Source: Lachnospiraceae bacterium (lineage in GTDB: Bacteria > Bacillota > Clostridia > Lachnospirales > Lachnospiraceae). From it: a stretch of DNA of 58,026 bases. Below are positions 17,402-26,541 of this stretch, piece after piece. How positions within the stretch are numbered: position 1 is the stretch's first letter; each line of letters begins with the position of its first letter. The notes under the pieces are model-generated. The model was not told the origin of the DNA. It saw nothing but the letters and a program-made list of their open reading frames with translations, and made no database searches. The position numbers and the translations under genes were made by a program. The DNA is taken from contig JAFZLD010000028.1 in assembly GCA_017553505.1 (NCBI GenBank), positions 1 to 58,026 of the forward strand, read 5' to 3'.

Positions 17402-19845
17402 TATTTAACTTCCTTTTTGACAAATACGGTTTCGTTATTCTTTCTTGTGGCGGTAACGGTGTCACCGGGCACAATGTCTTTACGAAGAATATGTTCGGAA
17501 AGCTTGTCCTCAATCTCCGACTGGATGGCACGCTTAATGGGGCGCGCACCCATCTTGGTGTCGGTGAACTTATCGACAATGTATGTCTTAAGAAGCGGTG
17601 AAATGGTAAGCTTAATATCCATCTGCTCCTTGCAACGGCTGATAAGTTTCTTCGAAAGAAGGGTCACAATCTCGCCCATGTCTTTCTTGTTAAGAGCTCT
17701 GAACACAACGATGTCATCGATACGGTTGATGAACTCGGGCTTGAATATCTTCTTAACCTCATCCATAACGTTGTTCTTCATATTGTCGTAATCGCGCTTC
17801 TCGTCGGACTTGGTGGCAAAGCCTAAGTTCTTAGGCTCTACGATTCTTGCCGCGCCGGCGTTGGAAGTCATGATGATAATTGTATTCTTAAAGTTAACCT
17901 TGCGGCCCTTGGAGTCGGTGATGTGACCGTCATCAAGTACCTGAAGCAGGATGTTGAATACGTCGGGATGAGCCTTCTCAACTTCGTCGAAAAGCACTAC
18001 GGAATAAGGATTCCTGCGCACCTTCTCGGAAAGCTGGCCGCCGTCGTCGAATCCTACGTATCCGGGAGGTGAACCGATCATCTTGCTGACCGAATGGCTC
18101 TCCATGTATTCTGACATATCAACTCTGATAAGTGCGTTCTCGTCACCAAACATAGCCTCGGCAAGAGCCTTGGAAAGCTCTGTCTTACCTACACCCGTAG
18201 GTCCGAGGAATAAGAAGGAACCGATAGGTCTGTTGGGATCCTGAAGGCCTACACGCTGACGTCTCATGGCCTTTGAAATCTTAACTACCGCGTTTTCCTG
18301 ACCGATTACGCGCTTGTGAAGAATGGATTCGAGTTTAAGGAGCCTGTCGGATTCTTTTTCCGTGAGTTTCTTAACCGGAACTTTAGTCCAAACCGCTACC
18401 ACGTCTGCGATGTGATTCTCGTTGACTTCGGCGAGGTTCTTCTCGCGGTCGGCGCGTTCTTTGTCCTCAAGTTTCTTAAGCTTGGACTGAAGTGCACGCT
18501 GCTTCTCTCTAAGCTCTGCGGCCTGGGTGAATGCCTCAATCTTAATGGAGCGGGCAATCTGAAGGTCGAGCTTCTGAATCTCTTCCTTGTACTCGTCAAT
18601 CTTGACGGAGTGCTTGAGGCTCTTAAGGCGTACAAGGGCGCCTGCCTCGTCTATAAGGTCGATGGCCTTGTCGGGCAAGTGTCTGTCGTTAATATAACGC
18701 GAAGACAGTCTTACGGCCGTATCAAGGGCCTCGGTGGTGTACTTAACGTGATGGTGCTCTTCGTACTTGTGAGCAATGCCCTGAAGTATTCTTACCGCTT
18801 CCTCTTCGGTAGGCTCGGATACATCAACGGGCTGGAATCTGCGCTCGAGAGCCGCGTCCTTCTCAACGTACTTTCTGTACTCGGTAAGGGTGGTGGCGCC
18901 GATTAACTGAATCTCTCCGCGGGAAAGCGAAGGCTTCAAAATATTGGCCGCGTCAATAGAGCCCTCGGAACCGCCTGCTCCGATAAGCGTATGTATCTCA
19001 TCAAGGAACAATATAATGTCGCCCGCTTCGGTTACCTCCGAAAGAAGGCGCTTCATTCTCTCTTCAAACTCGCCGCGGTACTTGGTGCCCGCTACCATGC
19101 CCGAAAGATCAAGTGTAAGCACTCTCTTACCCAGCACTGTCTCAGGAACGTTGCCGGCTGCGATTCTGGTTGCCAATCCCTCTACGATTGCTGTCTTACC
19201 TACGCCGGGCTCACCTACAAGACAAGGATTGTTCTTGGTACGTCTTGAAAGAATCTGTACCACTCTGGTAATCTCGTCTTCACGTCCCACAACCGGGTCA
19301 AGCTTGCCCTTGGCAGCAAGAGCTGTTAAGTCCTTAGAGTAATTCTCAAGGAAGTTATCCTTCTTCTTGGCCTTGGTCTTCTTAAAGTCTTCCTTGGCAC
19401 TTTGAGGGTCCTCGCCCATTGCCATAAGAGTCTGAATATAAATCTCTGTAGGGTTCTTACGAAGTGCAAGAAGTATCTGAACCGCGCAGTTATTGCCCTC
19501 GCGAATGATTGCAAGCAAAATATGCTCGGTGCCGACTGTGCCCGAATGATACTTCTCCGCAAGAGTCTCCGCGTCCTCTAAGATTCGCTCCGTGCGAGGC
19601 GACATGCCCGCACGTTCCTTAAGAATCGTACCCTTGCCCTGAAGTGTAAGGTCGCTTATAAGATCATAAACCGCCTCGATATCGATAGCCTGGCTTCTTA
19701 AAACCGTACCGGCCACTCCGTCTTGCTCCTTCAAAAGTCCGAGCAAAATATGTTCGCTGCCTATATAATAATGTTTAAGTTTCTTGGATTCACGTTCCGC
19801 CGTTTTAAGTACCGCTTCGGCGCTTTCTGTGTATGGAAGTCCCAT
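17401..19845 (-). CDS. clpC: ATP-dependent Clp protease ATP-binding subunit ClpC
   Basis: An AAA+ unfoldase that feeds proteins to ClpP. It has an N-terminal double Clp repeat (residues 1-145), a first ATPase domain with GEPGVGKT at 211-218, a middle region with a UVR-type motif (FTQAAELRE near 435), a second ATPase domain with GPTGVGKTE near 548, and a C-terminal D2 small domain. The UVR-bearing middle domain marks ClpC rather than ClpA or ClpB. Unlike in Bacillus, no ctsR, mcsA or mcsB gene lies upstream, and I saw no CtsR heptad repeat. radA overlaps its stop codon. Confidence 0.95.
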   Translation of the reverse strand: MGLPYTESAEAVLKTAERESKKLKHYYIGSEHILLGLLKEQDGVAGTVLRSQAIDIEAVYDLISDLTLQGKGTILKERAGMSPRTERILEDAETLAEKYHSGTVGTEHILLAIIREGNNCAVQILLALRKNPTEIYIQTLMAMGEDPQSAKEDFKKTKAKKKDNFLENYSKDLTALAAKGKLDPVVGREDEITRVVQILSRRTKNNPCLVGEPGVGKTAIVEGLATRIAAGNVPETVLGKRVLTLDLSGMVAGTKYRGEFEERMKRLLSEVTEAGDIILFLDEIHTLIGAGGSEGSIDAANILKPSLSRGEIQLIGATTLTEYRKYVEKDAALERRFQPVDVSEPTEEEAVRILQGIAHKYEEHHHVKYTTEALDTAVRLSSRYINDRHLPDKAIDLIDEAGALVRLKSLKHSVKIDEYKEEIQKLDLQIARSIKIEAFTQAAELREKQRALQSKLKKLEDKERADREKNLAEVNENHIADVVAVWTKVPVKKLTEKESDRLLKLESILHKRVIGQENAVVKISKAMRRQRVGLQDPNRPIGSFLFLGPTGVGKTELSKALAEAMFGDENALIRVDMSEYMESHSVSKMIGSPPGYVGFDDGGQLSEKVRRNPYSVVLFDEVEKAHPDVFNILLQVLDDGHITDSKGRKVNFKNTIIIMTSNAGAARIVEPKNLGFATKSDEKRDYDNMKNNVMDEVKKIFKPEFINRIDDIVVFRALNKKDMGEIVTLLSKKLISRCKEQMDIKLTISPLLKTYIVDKFTDTKMGARPIKRAIQSEIEDKLSEHILRKDIVPGDTVTATRKNNETVFVKKEVK

Positions 19846-19869
19846 AGGTCTCTCCCTTCTTTGTCTAGT

Positions 19870-19885
19870 GTGGGCACTATCCCAC
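19870..19885 (-). promoter_or_regulatory. Inverted repeat in the clpC leader
   Basis: GTGGG and CCCAC arms separated by 6 bp lie between a TAAAAT -10 candidate (about 19895-19900 on the minus strand) and the clpC start. It could be an operator or a 5' UTR hairpin. It matches neither the CtsR direct repeat nor the CIRCE element. Confidence 0.35.
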
Positions 19886-19980
19886 GTATGACTAATTTTA
19901 TCATAAATCGGGCAGTTGAATATAATATTTGTATAAAAATTTTTAATCCGTGTCCTGTTTCTTTTCCCTTTCCTGCGCTT

Positions 19981-20015
19981 TTATCCCAATATGAATTTTT
20001 TCTGTATTGGGATAA
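19981..20015. repeat. Isolated copy of the TTATCCCAAT/ATTGGGATAA palindrome
   Basis: Perfect 10-bp arms TTATCCCAAT (19981-19990) and ATTGGGATAA (20006-20015) around a 15-bp AT-rich centre. It is the same element as the four copies at 37482-37709, about 17.5 kb away. It lies between the 3' end of the GH16 gene and clpC. Confidence 0.9.
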
Positions 20016-20031
20016 TTCCGTGCAAAAGAAA

Positions 20032-20063
20032 GAGCCCCATAACAGTTTGTGCTGTCATGAGGC
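20032..20063 (-). terminator. Likely terminator of the GH16 gene
   Basis: An imperfect stem between 20034-20045 and 20052-20063, with two mismatches, followed on the minus strand by CTCTTTCTTTTG. It lies about 40 bp after the GH16 stop. Confidence 0.6.
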
Positions 20064-20101
20064 CTAATTTGCTATGTTATGTAAACCATACGCAACATTT
20101 A

Positions 20102-23100
20102 CTATTTAATTCTAGCTCTTACTTTTAAGAAAGCAAAGGCTCCTGCCACAAGTGCTGCTGCGGTTACCACTATGGCAACGGCAAGGCCGCTTGAACTATT
20201 CTTGGGAGCCGCGAGTGCTACCTCGTCATCTGTGACGGTGCTTGTCACGATCTCGGATGACGCGCTCTCTTCTTTTTCCGATTCACTTTCTTCCTTAACC
20301 GCTTCTTCTGCCAAAGGTGTTTCTTCTTCGATTACAGTTTTTTCTTCTTCCGTGTCGGTATCGGTTGCTTCGTCTGCGGGTGCCACGGTTGCCGGAGTGT
20401 TTCTGCCGGGTCTTGCCGAAGCGATATTGCGCTGTGACGAAGTTCCTGATGACGGAGCTTCTGTCGTAGGATTAGTATAATTTGAAGGAGTTTCTGAAGC
20501 TCCGCCACCGGAGGAACTACCGTTAGCCGAACCGTTGCCGCCTGTTGCGGGCGTCGAAGGAGTCGCAGCCTCTTCCTTGTCATCTTCGAACAGGGCATCA
20601 TCCACTTCATCCTCTTCCGACTCGCCTGCGGGCACTTCTGCCTTAACAACGCTTAAGGTAACATCTTTAAATTCAAAGTATCCGCCGTTAGCCTGCGAAT
20701 CGCCGAAACCAAAGTCAAGATGGCAATCGTCGAGGCTCGCACCGGCTACGAATTCCGTCTCGTAATAATAGTATCCGTCTTCGTCTGCAGTAGCGGGGTC
20801 AGTCACAACTTCCGTCGCGCCGCTTATAACAATCCAGCTTCCGCCGTTCTGCTGAACGATATATTTGTGTGTCGCAAGGTCGGTCTTGTACTTGTAGGAG
20901 AACTTGTACTTAACCCCGGCGGATACCGAGAAATTGCTGCTTCCGATCTGAGGTGAATACCAGCTTCCGCCGCTTACGATACCTGAAAGTTTGGTTGCAC
21001 CGCCGACGTTCTCAAGTGCAAGCTCTGTTCCGCCGCCGTTGTCGCCTCGCCACTCGATGTTCTTTCCTTCGCCGACAGGCATCTCGTCAACGGAAGGTCC
21101 CTGGTTCTTGCCGGTCATAGTCACATTATCAAGCTGCACCGCCGTATTCTTGGCAAAAGAAAGCTTAAGCGCACCTTTGCCAAGATTCTCCGCAGCCACA
21201 AGCGTAACAGTGATATTTCTCACGCCCGCTTCGGGATTGTATGCCACAGTCTTGGCAACCGCTTCGTGACCGTTCTCATCAATCAATGCCACCTTAATCG
21301 CAGTGGCTGTCTCGGAATAAAGGTCAAAGTTTACAGTATATTCATCAGCCACCATAGAGATGCCCGCCTGCATAATCGAAGGCGCAATACCTGCCTCGGC
21401 ACTGATTTCCGCGCGGCGCTCATAATATTTCACGCCACCTGCAACCGCTTCATAATTACTTGCTGAAGCCACATCGATAACTCTGACATCGTCCTCCGCA
21501 AGCTTCTTTGTCGTATAGCGAGGTACCGTAACCGTGGTCTTTGTGCCTGCGGTCCAGTAACCAAGCTTATAGTTGCCCTGATCGAAGGTCGAATTGTAAA
21601 TCATATTGCCGTCCGAAAGAGGCTTTCTGCCGGACTCCGAAACACCGAGAAGCGCGGGATCCACAATCTCAACCTTAACGTTTGAAATGTATACATCGCC
21701 CGTTCCTGCCGCCCCGATGTTGAACTCGATACGACAATTGTTGAAGTTCTCAGTCTGCTGGAACGTATACGAATAAGCTGTAGGCTCGCTCTGAAGTGCG
21801 AACGCCTGCACACCGTAAGTACTCCATCCCGCGTATTCTTTGGAATCGCAGTTAACCGTCTTACCTACGATTTCGCCTGCCGCATAAGCGTCAAAAGAAA
21901 CCTTATAAACATATCCGCTCTTAGCGTCATAATGTCCAATCAACTGCACGGAATAATCGTTGCCGCCTGCCTTAATTACAGAAACCTTGTCCCATGCTCT
22001 GCCGGTCTCATCAACATATACCTCTGCAGTCGCATCCGCATCGGTCTGTGTAGAAAGATACCACTTACCGGTTCCGATTGCCGCGCTGTCATCATGGCCG
22101 CCTGTAGTTGCCACAAGATTGTCTGAGGCTACAGGTGCAATCTGATTAACTCCCGCATAATCTGCCCAGTCATCCGTGGTTCCCTGCGCTTCTCTTAAAG
22201 CATATGCAGGATATCCGTCCGTAAGCTGGTATGCACGCACGTAATCTACGTACATGTTAATCTTGTCTTTGAAATTAGCCTTGTTAGCCTTGCCACCGAA
22301 CTGTCCGCTGTCGATTGCAAGGTTCAGTAGCATGTAGAAAGGCTGATCGAAGGGTGCGTCAAAAGAAAGTGAGCTCGACGCGCCTGTAATCGTGCTTTCC
22401 CAGTTGGTTGATGTATAAACGGGCTTGCCGTCAAAGTACCATGTAATCTGTCCGGGCTGCCAGTCTACGCCGTAGGTGTGGAAGTATGTAAGTGCACTGT
22501 CGAGCGCCACATATCCGCTTCCTTTGTACACATGCGAAGGTGTGCCCCAGTGAAGAGTACCGCAAGCCTTACCTTCCGCAGTCATAGCCGCGGTGGTCTC
22601 CATAATGTCAAGCTCACCGGATACAGGCCATCCGCCGTATATTTCTGTGCTCTGAGGAAGCATCCAGAATGCGGGCCATGCGCCCTGTGTAGCCGGAAGC
22701 GCAATTCGAGCCTCGATATATCCATAGGTTAAGTTAAATAATTCCTGAGTAGGTGAAGTGGTGCGAATACGCGCAGATGTGTAGTGCTTGCTTGACTCTC
22801 CGCCGTACACGTATCCGTTTTCTTCATACGCGCCGGTAATTCTCAATAAGCCGTCGGCGACACCGTCGCCTGTAAGGTCTTCATTGACCGCAATGTTCTT
22901 ACGCTCTTTGGTATAAGCCTGGAGTTCGTTGTTGCCCCAGCCGTAGTTGTTGCAGTCGGTGGAACCGTCGCCGAGCTGGTATGCCCATTTATCAAGGTTT
23001 AAGCCTGTATTGGTATCCACGTTGGCATCACCGTAGTTACCGTCGAATTCGTCATTCCAGATGAGCGTGTAGCCTTCTTTGGCAAGGCCCGAGTCTGCGT

Positions 23101-24616
23101 AGTCGCCGGTGGTGTCGTTAAAGTCATATTCGGGTCCCTTTGGAACATCGATTCCGCCGAGGCCGTCCTTGACTTCCTTGCCCTTAAGATTGGTAATGAT
23201 AACAGTGCCGCTAAGAGCTGCTTCTTCTCCGGGATTCTGTCCCAGCGCAAAGAACATGAAAGGCTTCTCGCTGAATACTCCGCATTCAACTTCCTTGGAG
23301 TAGTGAAGCGTCTCGCCGGCCTTAAGCTCTACGGTTTCAGCGATGAAACCTGCCGCGTCGTCAAGTTTCAAAAAGAACTTCTTATCTATGGTGGATGTAA
23401 CATCCATCTCGATTACATACGAGGTGTTGTTCTTAAGACCTAAGTCTTTGACGATGTACTGAATGCCCCATTCATTACCCCAGCCGAAGTTGGAAGCGGT
23501 TATGGTGACTGTAGCGCCTTCTTCTTTGGCCGAAGCGTCGGCGCCTGCCCAGTCTGAGCCTACGTACAGTTCTGTGTTACTTGCTTCGAAGTTGACAGCG
23601 TCGGCGTCGGCAACTTCTTTGGTCGCTGCCTGCGTGAAGATGCTGTGAGGAACGTCCTCATTAATCTCGTAGATTGAGAAATTATCAATTCTTAAGCTGT
23701 GGTCGCCGGCCTTGTAAGCGTCGTCATTCACTACCATACCGAGACCCGCAAATACTCTTGCGTTAGTCGAAGACTTCGTGAGCTTGCCCGTAAAAGCAGT
23801 CACGGTTGTTCTTTCGCCGGCTTTAAGAGTGTATGTAAGGTCGGTTACGAGCATGTCGTAGTTATTGTTAATGTCGTCCGCGCGAAGCATCGCTGTCTTG
23901 TTCTTGGACGAAATGATGTCGTACTTGATTACGTAATTCTTGCCTTCAGCCAAAGAAAGACCTGCCTGCTCAACCCTGGTCTGGTAAGCCTCGTAACCTT
24001 CGTAGCCGGTAACCTCAATGAAGATTGCACCATTGGCCTCGGTGATGTCTGCGTTAGACCATTCAACCCAGTCCTCGTGCTTGCCTTCAACGCTTACCGC
24101 GAGATTGTCGCTTACGGTTGTATATGCGTATGCTTCCGCAGGAATCTCGGGCTCTGCAGGTGTTTCCGGTTCCGGCTCGGGATTCGTCGGTTCAGGATTC
24201 ACAGGCTCCACAGGTTCAGGCGTCTCAAGCTCCTCCCCTGCCACTGTTACCGTAGCTGTTCCGGCATTCGAAAGAACATCGTCCTTCTGCCCCTGAATGC
24301 TCACGATATAGGTTCCGCCCGGATATGAGTCGGGATACCAATGATACCCGAGATTCTGATCCTTATATACCTTCAAATATCCGTTTTCGGAAGAAATCGT
24401 AACCGTATACAAATCGTATCCGGCCGCGCCCCACACGGCGCCGATTCCCTGCGACGAATCATACTCCGCCACAATACCAAACGGCACTGTCAGCCCGTCA
24501 TCAATGGTCTTACTCTCCGCGAAAGCCGCCAGAGGTATTGAACCCACTGATGACAAAGCAAGAAACAGTGCCGTCAAAAGTGCATAGATTCGCCTTGTAA
24601 CTTTAAACTTTTTCAT
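20102..24616 (-). CDS. Cell-surface multidomain beta-glucanase, GH16 (laminarinase-like)
   Basis: A 1504-residue secreted enzyme expected to cut beta-1,3- or mixed-linkage glucans outside the cell. It starts with a signal peptide ending near AFA (residue 33), then a Pro/Glu linker (about 130-165), two CBM4/9-like carbohydrate-binding stretches, and a GH16 domain (about 505-800) with catalytic GELDIMET, nucleophile E668 and acid/base E673. Three more binding-module-like regions, a Ser/Thr/Glu-rich spacer and a C-terminal membrane helix with a short basic tail (from about 1475) follow. No LPXTG motif was seen, so it is held by the helix rather than by sortase. Monocistronic. Confidence 0.9.
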   Translation of the reverse strand: MKKFKVTRRIYALLTALFLALSSVGSIPLAAFAESKTIDDGLTVPFGIVAEYDSSQGIGAVWGAAGYDLYTVTISSENGYLKVYKDQNLGYHWYPDSYPGGTYIVSIQGQKDDVLSNAGTATVTVAGEELETPEPVEPVNPEPTNPEPEPETPAEPEIPAEAYAYTTVSDNLAVSVEGKHEDWVEWSNADITEANGAIFIEVTGYEGYEAYQTRVEQAGLSLAEGKNYVIKYDIISSKNKTAMLRADDINNNYDMLVTDLTYTLKAGERTTVTAFTGKLTKSSTNARVFAGLGMVVNDDAYKAGDHSLRIDNFSIYEINEDVPHSIFTQAATKEVADADAVNFEASNTELYVGSDWAGADASAKEEGATVTITASNFGWGNEWGIQYIVKDLGLKNNTSYVIEMDVTSTIDKKFFLKLDDAAGFIAETVELKAGETLHYSKEVECGVFSEKPFMFFALGQNPGEEAALSGTVIITNLKGKEVKDGLGGIDVPKGPEYDFNDTTGDYADSGLAKEGYTLIWNDEFDGNYGDANVDTNTGLNLDKWAYQLGDGSTDCNNYGWGNNELQAYTKERKNIAVNEDLTGDGVADGLLRITGAYEENGYVYGGESSKHYTSARIRTTSPTQELFNLTYGYIEARIALPATQGAWPAFWMLPQSTEIYGGWPVSGELDIMETTAAMTAEGKACGTLHWGTPSHVYKGSGYVALDSALTYFHTYGVDWQPGQITWYFDGKPVYTSTNWESTITGASSSLSFDAPFDQPFYMLLNLAIDSGQFGGKANKANFKDKINMYVDYVRAYQLTDGYPAYALREAQGTTDDWADYAGVNQIAPVASDNLVATTGGHDDSAAIGTGKWYLSTQTDADATAEVYVDETGRAWDKVSVIKAGGNDYSVQLIGHYDAKSGYVYKVSFDAYAAGEIVGKTVNCDSKEYAGWSTYGVQAFALQSEPTAYSYTFQQTENFNNCRIEFNIGAAGTGDVYISNVKVEIVDPALLGVSESGRKPLSDGNMIYNSTFDQGNYKLGYWTAGTKTTVTVPRYTTKKLAEDDVRVIDVASASNYEAVAGGVKYYERRAEISAEAGIAPSIMQAGISMVADEYTVNFDLYSETATAIKVALIDENGHEAVAKTVAYNPEAGVRNITVTLVAAENLGKGALKLSFAKNTAVQLDNVTMTGKNQGPSVDEMPVGEGKNIEWRGDNGGGTELALENVGGATKLSGIVSGGSWYSPQIGSSNFSVSAGVKYKFSYKYKTDLATHKYIVQQNGGSWIVISGATEVVTDPATADEDGYYYYETEFVAGASLDDCHLDFGFGDSQANGGYFEFKDVTLSVVKAEVPAGESEEDEVDDALFEDDKEEAATPSTPATGGNGSANGSSSGGGASETPSNYTNPTTEAPSSGTSSQRNIASARPGRNTPATVAPADEATDTDTEEEKTVIEEETPLAEEAVKEESESEKEESASSEIVTSTVTDDEVALAAPKNSSSGLAVAIVVTAAALVAGAFAFLKVRARIK

Positions 24617-24741
24617 CTTTACCCTCCCAATATATTAAGTTTGTACACTAAGGTAGCTTCATTATATCGGAGGGCTTGTCGCAACTTTAAGTTTGTAAAT
24701 TTTATAAAGGTGTCATTATTTTGCCATACCCCTGTAAGCGC
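24617..24741 (-). promoter_or_regulatory. GH16 upstream region
   Basis: Contains the ribosome binding site GGGAGGGT just before the ATG and a TATAAT (24661-24666) in a CGATATAATG context. The best -35 (TTAAAG, 18 bp away) is weak, so an activator may be needed. No other gene was seen here. Confidence 0.5.
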
Positions 24742-24770
24742 AAAAACAGCACGCCCATGCGAGCGTGCTG
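24742..24770 (-). terminator. Terminator of the purine/SH3 run
   Basis: Stem CAGCACGC/GCGTGCTG (8 bp, 8-nt loop) with TTTTTG on the minus strand, about 20 bp after the stop of the SH3 gene. Confidence 0.9.
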
Positions 24771-24788
24771 CCTAAATATAATCAATTA

Positions 24789-26234
24789 TTATTTGTCGAG
24801 ATCAAGGAAACCGTATTCCATATCGTCATCTACGGAAGCCTCGCTGGTACGGTGGTAAGGAACCTGGCGAACTTCGTGAGAAGAAGTGCCCACGCGGGGC
24901 TCTGCGGGAGCAGCAACTGTAGCCTGTGCCTGCTCTGGACGGATAATGGTTCCGTCGGGTCTCTTGATGGTGCCGTCGGGGAACTTAATGGAGCCGTCTG
25001 CAAGCTTAACTGCTACAACAGCCTTTCTGATGGTGCCGTCGGGCATCTGGATGCGTCCGTCGGGAAGGCGAACACCGCCTGCTGCCTTATGAACGTTCGG
25101 GTCTGCCACGGGTCTTGAAGGCTCAGGGCGCTTCTCGGGACCTACTGTAGCACCGATGGTAGAAGGTCTGGAAGCGGGACGAGCGGCGCTTGAAGGGCGC
25201 TCGGTTCTCACATACTCGCGGTCTTTCCTGTCGGACTCTCTGTGCTTGGGTGCGGGTGCGGGCTCCTCGTCCTCATCGCCTGTAAGCCATCTGCGTACGG
25301 TTAAGAATCCGTATACACCTGCTGCAAGCAAAAGAACGATAATAACAATCAAAATGACAATTAAAATCTTCTTGCCCTTAAGGTCCTTCTTATAGTCAGC
25401 CTGCATCTTCTCGAAGTTATCTCTTGAAGCGTAGATATCATCGATTGCGATGGAGGTACCCTTTACATAGTTGTTTAAGTACCACTTAACCTCACCGGTA
25501 GCTTCGTCGGTCTTGTAAACTGCTTCGTAATCCTTGTAAACCTGCTCGGGTTCGGGCTCGGGTTCCGGCTCGGGTTCGGGTTCCGGTTCGGGGTCGGGAG
25601 CTTTCTTCTCAGTAAGCTCACCGTCAAGGCTGATGAAATCACTGCGGATATAGCCGTTAACATCTGTGCCGTTGTCATTGTAGGAAACCTGATACCAGGT
25701 CTTGCCGTCGGATGCGCCTGTAGCGTAACCGATAACGGTAACTACGGTATTGGCCTTGGCTGCGGTCACGATAGCATGTGTGGTAGACGCACCTGCTCTT
25801 ACGTTAACATTGCCTGTAACCTTGGCGGAAACGGGCTCTGCCTCGGTAGGAACGGTAGGCTCGGTGTTGGTAGGCTGAGTAGTTGTAGTTGTGGTAGTGG
25901 TCGTAGTGGTGGAAGCAGAACCGCCGCTTACGCCTTCGGTGGTAACAAGGTCGCTTCTGATGTAACCTGTAACACCGTCTTTGGTCTTAACTTTGTACCA
26001 TGTGTTGCCGGATCCGTCATTCTCAGATCCTAACACATCAAGCACTTCGTTCTTAAATACGCTTCCCACAGGGTTGCCCGAAGCGGCAGCACCGGGACGA
26101 AGGTTAGCACTTGCAGCGGTAACTGTTGCCTTACCGTCCGCAAAAGCAGTAAGCGTAAATATGAAGCAGGCAGCGATAAAAATCGTAATCGCTCCTGTTA
26201 TTCTCCAAATCAAGTTATTTTTTCCCTTTTTCAT
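24789..26234 (-). CDS. SH3-domain membrane protein with PDG-repeat tail
   Basis: About 481 residues; function unknown. A signal peptide or anchor with a hydrophobic stretch is followed by two bacterial SH3 domains (ASANLRPGAAASGN and GNVNVRAGASTTHA regions), joined by a run of threonines, then a Pro-Glu repeat. A transmembrane helix (ILIVILIVIIVLLLAAGVY) comes next, and finally a charged tail with repeated PDG motifs (LPDGRI, MPDGTI, FPDGTI, RPDGTI). SH3 domains of this type often bind cell wall. The ATG at 26234 is chosen because GGAGG sits 5 bp upstream; the TTG at 26249 would place that site inside the gene. It overlaps the preceding gene by 20 bp. Confidence 0.8.
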   Translation of the reverse strand: MKKGKNNLIWRITGAITIFIAACFIFTLTAFADGKATVTAASANLRPGAAASGNPVGSVFKNEVLDVLGSENDGSGNTWYKVKTKDGVTGYIRSDLVTTEGVSGGSASTTTTTTTTTTTQPTNTEPTVPTEAEPVSAKVTGNVNVRAGASTTHAIVTAAKANTVVTVIGYATGASDGKTWYQVSYNDNGTDVNGYIRSDFISLDGELTEKKAPDPEPEPEPEPEPEPEPEQVYKDYEAVYKTDEATGEVKWYLNNYVKGTSIAIDDIYASRDNFEKMQADYKKDLKGKKILIVILIVIIVLLLAAGVYGFLTVRRWLTGDEDEEPAPAPKHRESDRKDREYVRTERPSSAARPASRPSTIGATVGPEKRPEPSRPVADPNVHKAAGGVRLPDGRIQMPDGTIRKAVVAVKLADGSIKFPDGTIKRPDGTIIRPEQAQATVAAPAEPRVGTSSHEVRQVPYHRTSEASVDDDMEYGFLDLDK

Positions 26235-26541
26235 AGGTACCTCCCTCAAGAATCATTCTCCCTCCTTTGGCTTCAATCTTACTCTGCCTTACGAGAAGAG
26301 AAATTGTCTTTTGTGAAACTCCGGTGGCCTTCTCAACCTGAGCGGCCGTAGCACCGGAGTGCTTTTCAAGATAGGCACGCACGAGTCCGTAATCATCGTA
26401 CTCGGTGAACCCGCAAGCATCACACTTATACTCTCCGACGCCCAAGTATCTAAGCATCTTGCCGCACTTGGAGCATCTTACCGGGACTTCATATCCGTCG
26501 TCCCTCAGTAATCCCTCAAGATTAACGTTTTTTGTATCCAT
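26215..26541 (-). CDS. Small zinc-ribbon/helix-turn-helix protein
   Basis: 108 residues. Two CxxC pairs (CSKCGK and CDACGF) form a zinc ribbon near residues 23-44. A predicted helix-turn-helix follows (ATAAQVEKATGVSQKTISLLV). The order of zinc ribbon then HTH recalls YvyF-type flagellar-operon regulators, but no flagellar gene is nearby. Its ATG abuts the purD stop (TAAATG), and the SH3 gene begins within its last codons, so all three are probably translated in sequence. It may be a regulator of its neighbours; the target is unknown. Confidence 0.75.
   Translation of the reverse strand: MDTKNVNLEGLLRDDGYEVPVRCSKCGKMLRYLGVGEYKCDACGFTEYDDYGLVRAYLEKHSGATAAQVEKATGVSQKTISLLVRQSKIEAKGGRMILEGGTYEKGKK

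Noticed and set aside
19846-19980. CIRCE or CtsR operators at clpC
   Set aside because: Neither TTAGCACTC-type arms nor AGTCAAA-type heptads are present.
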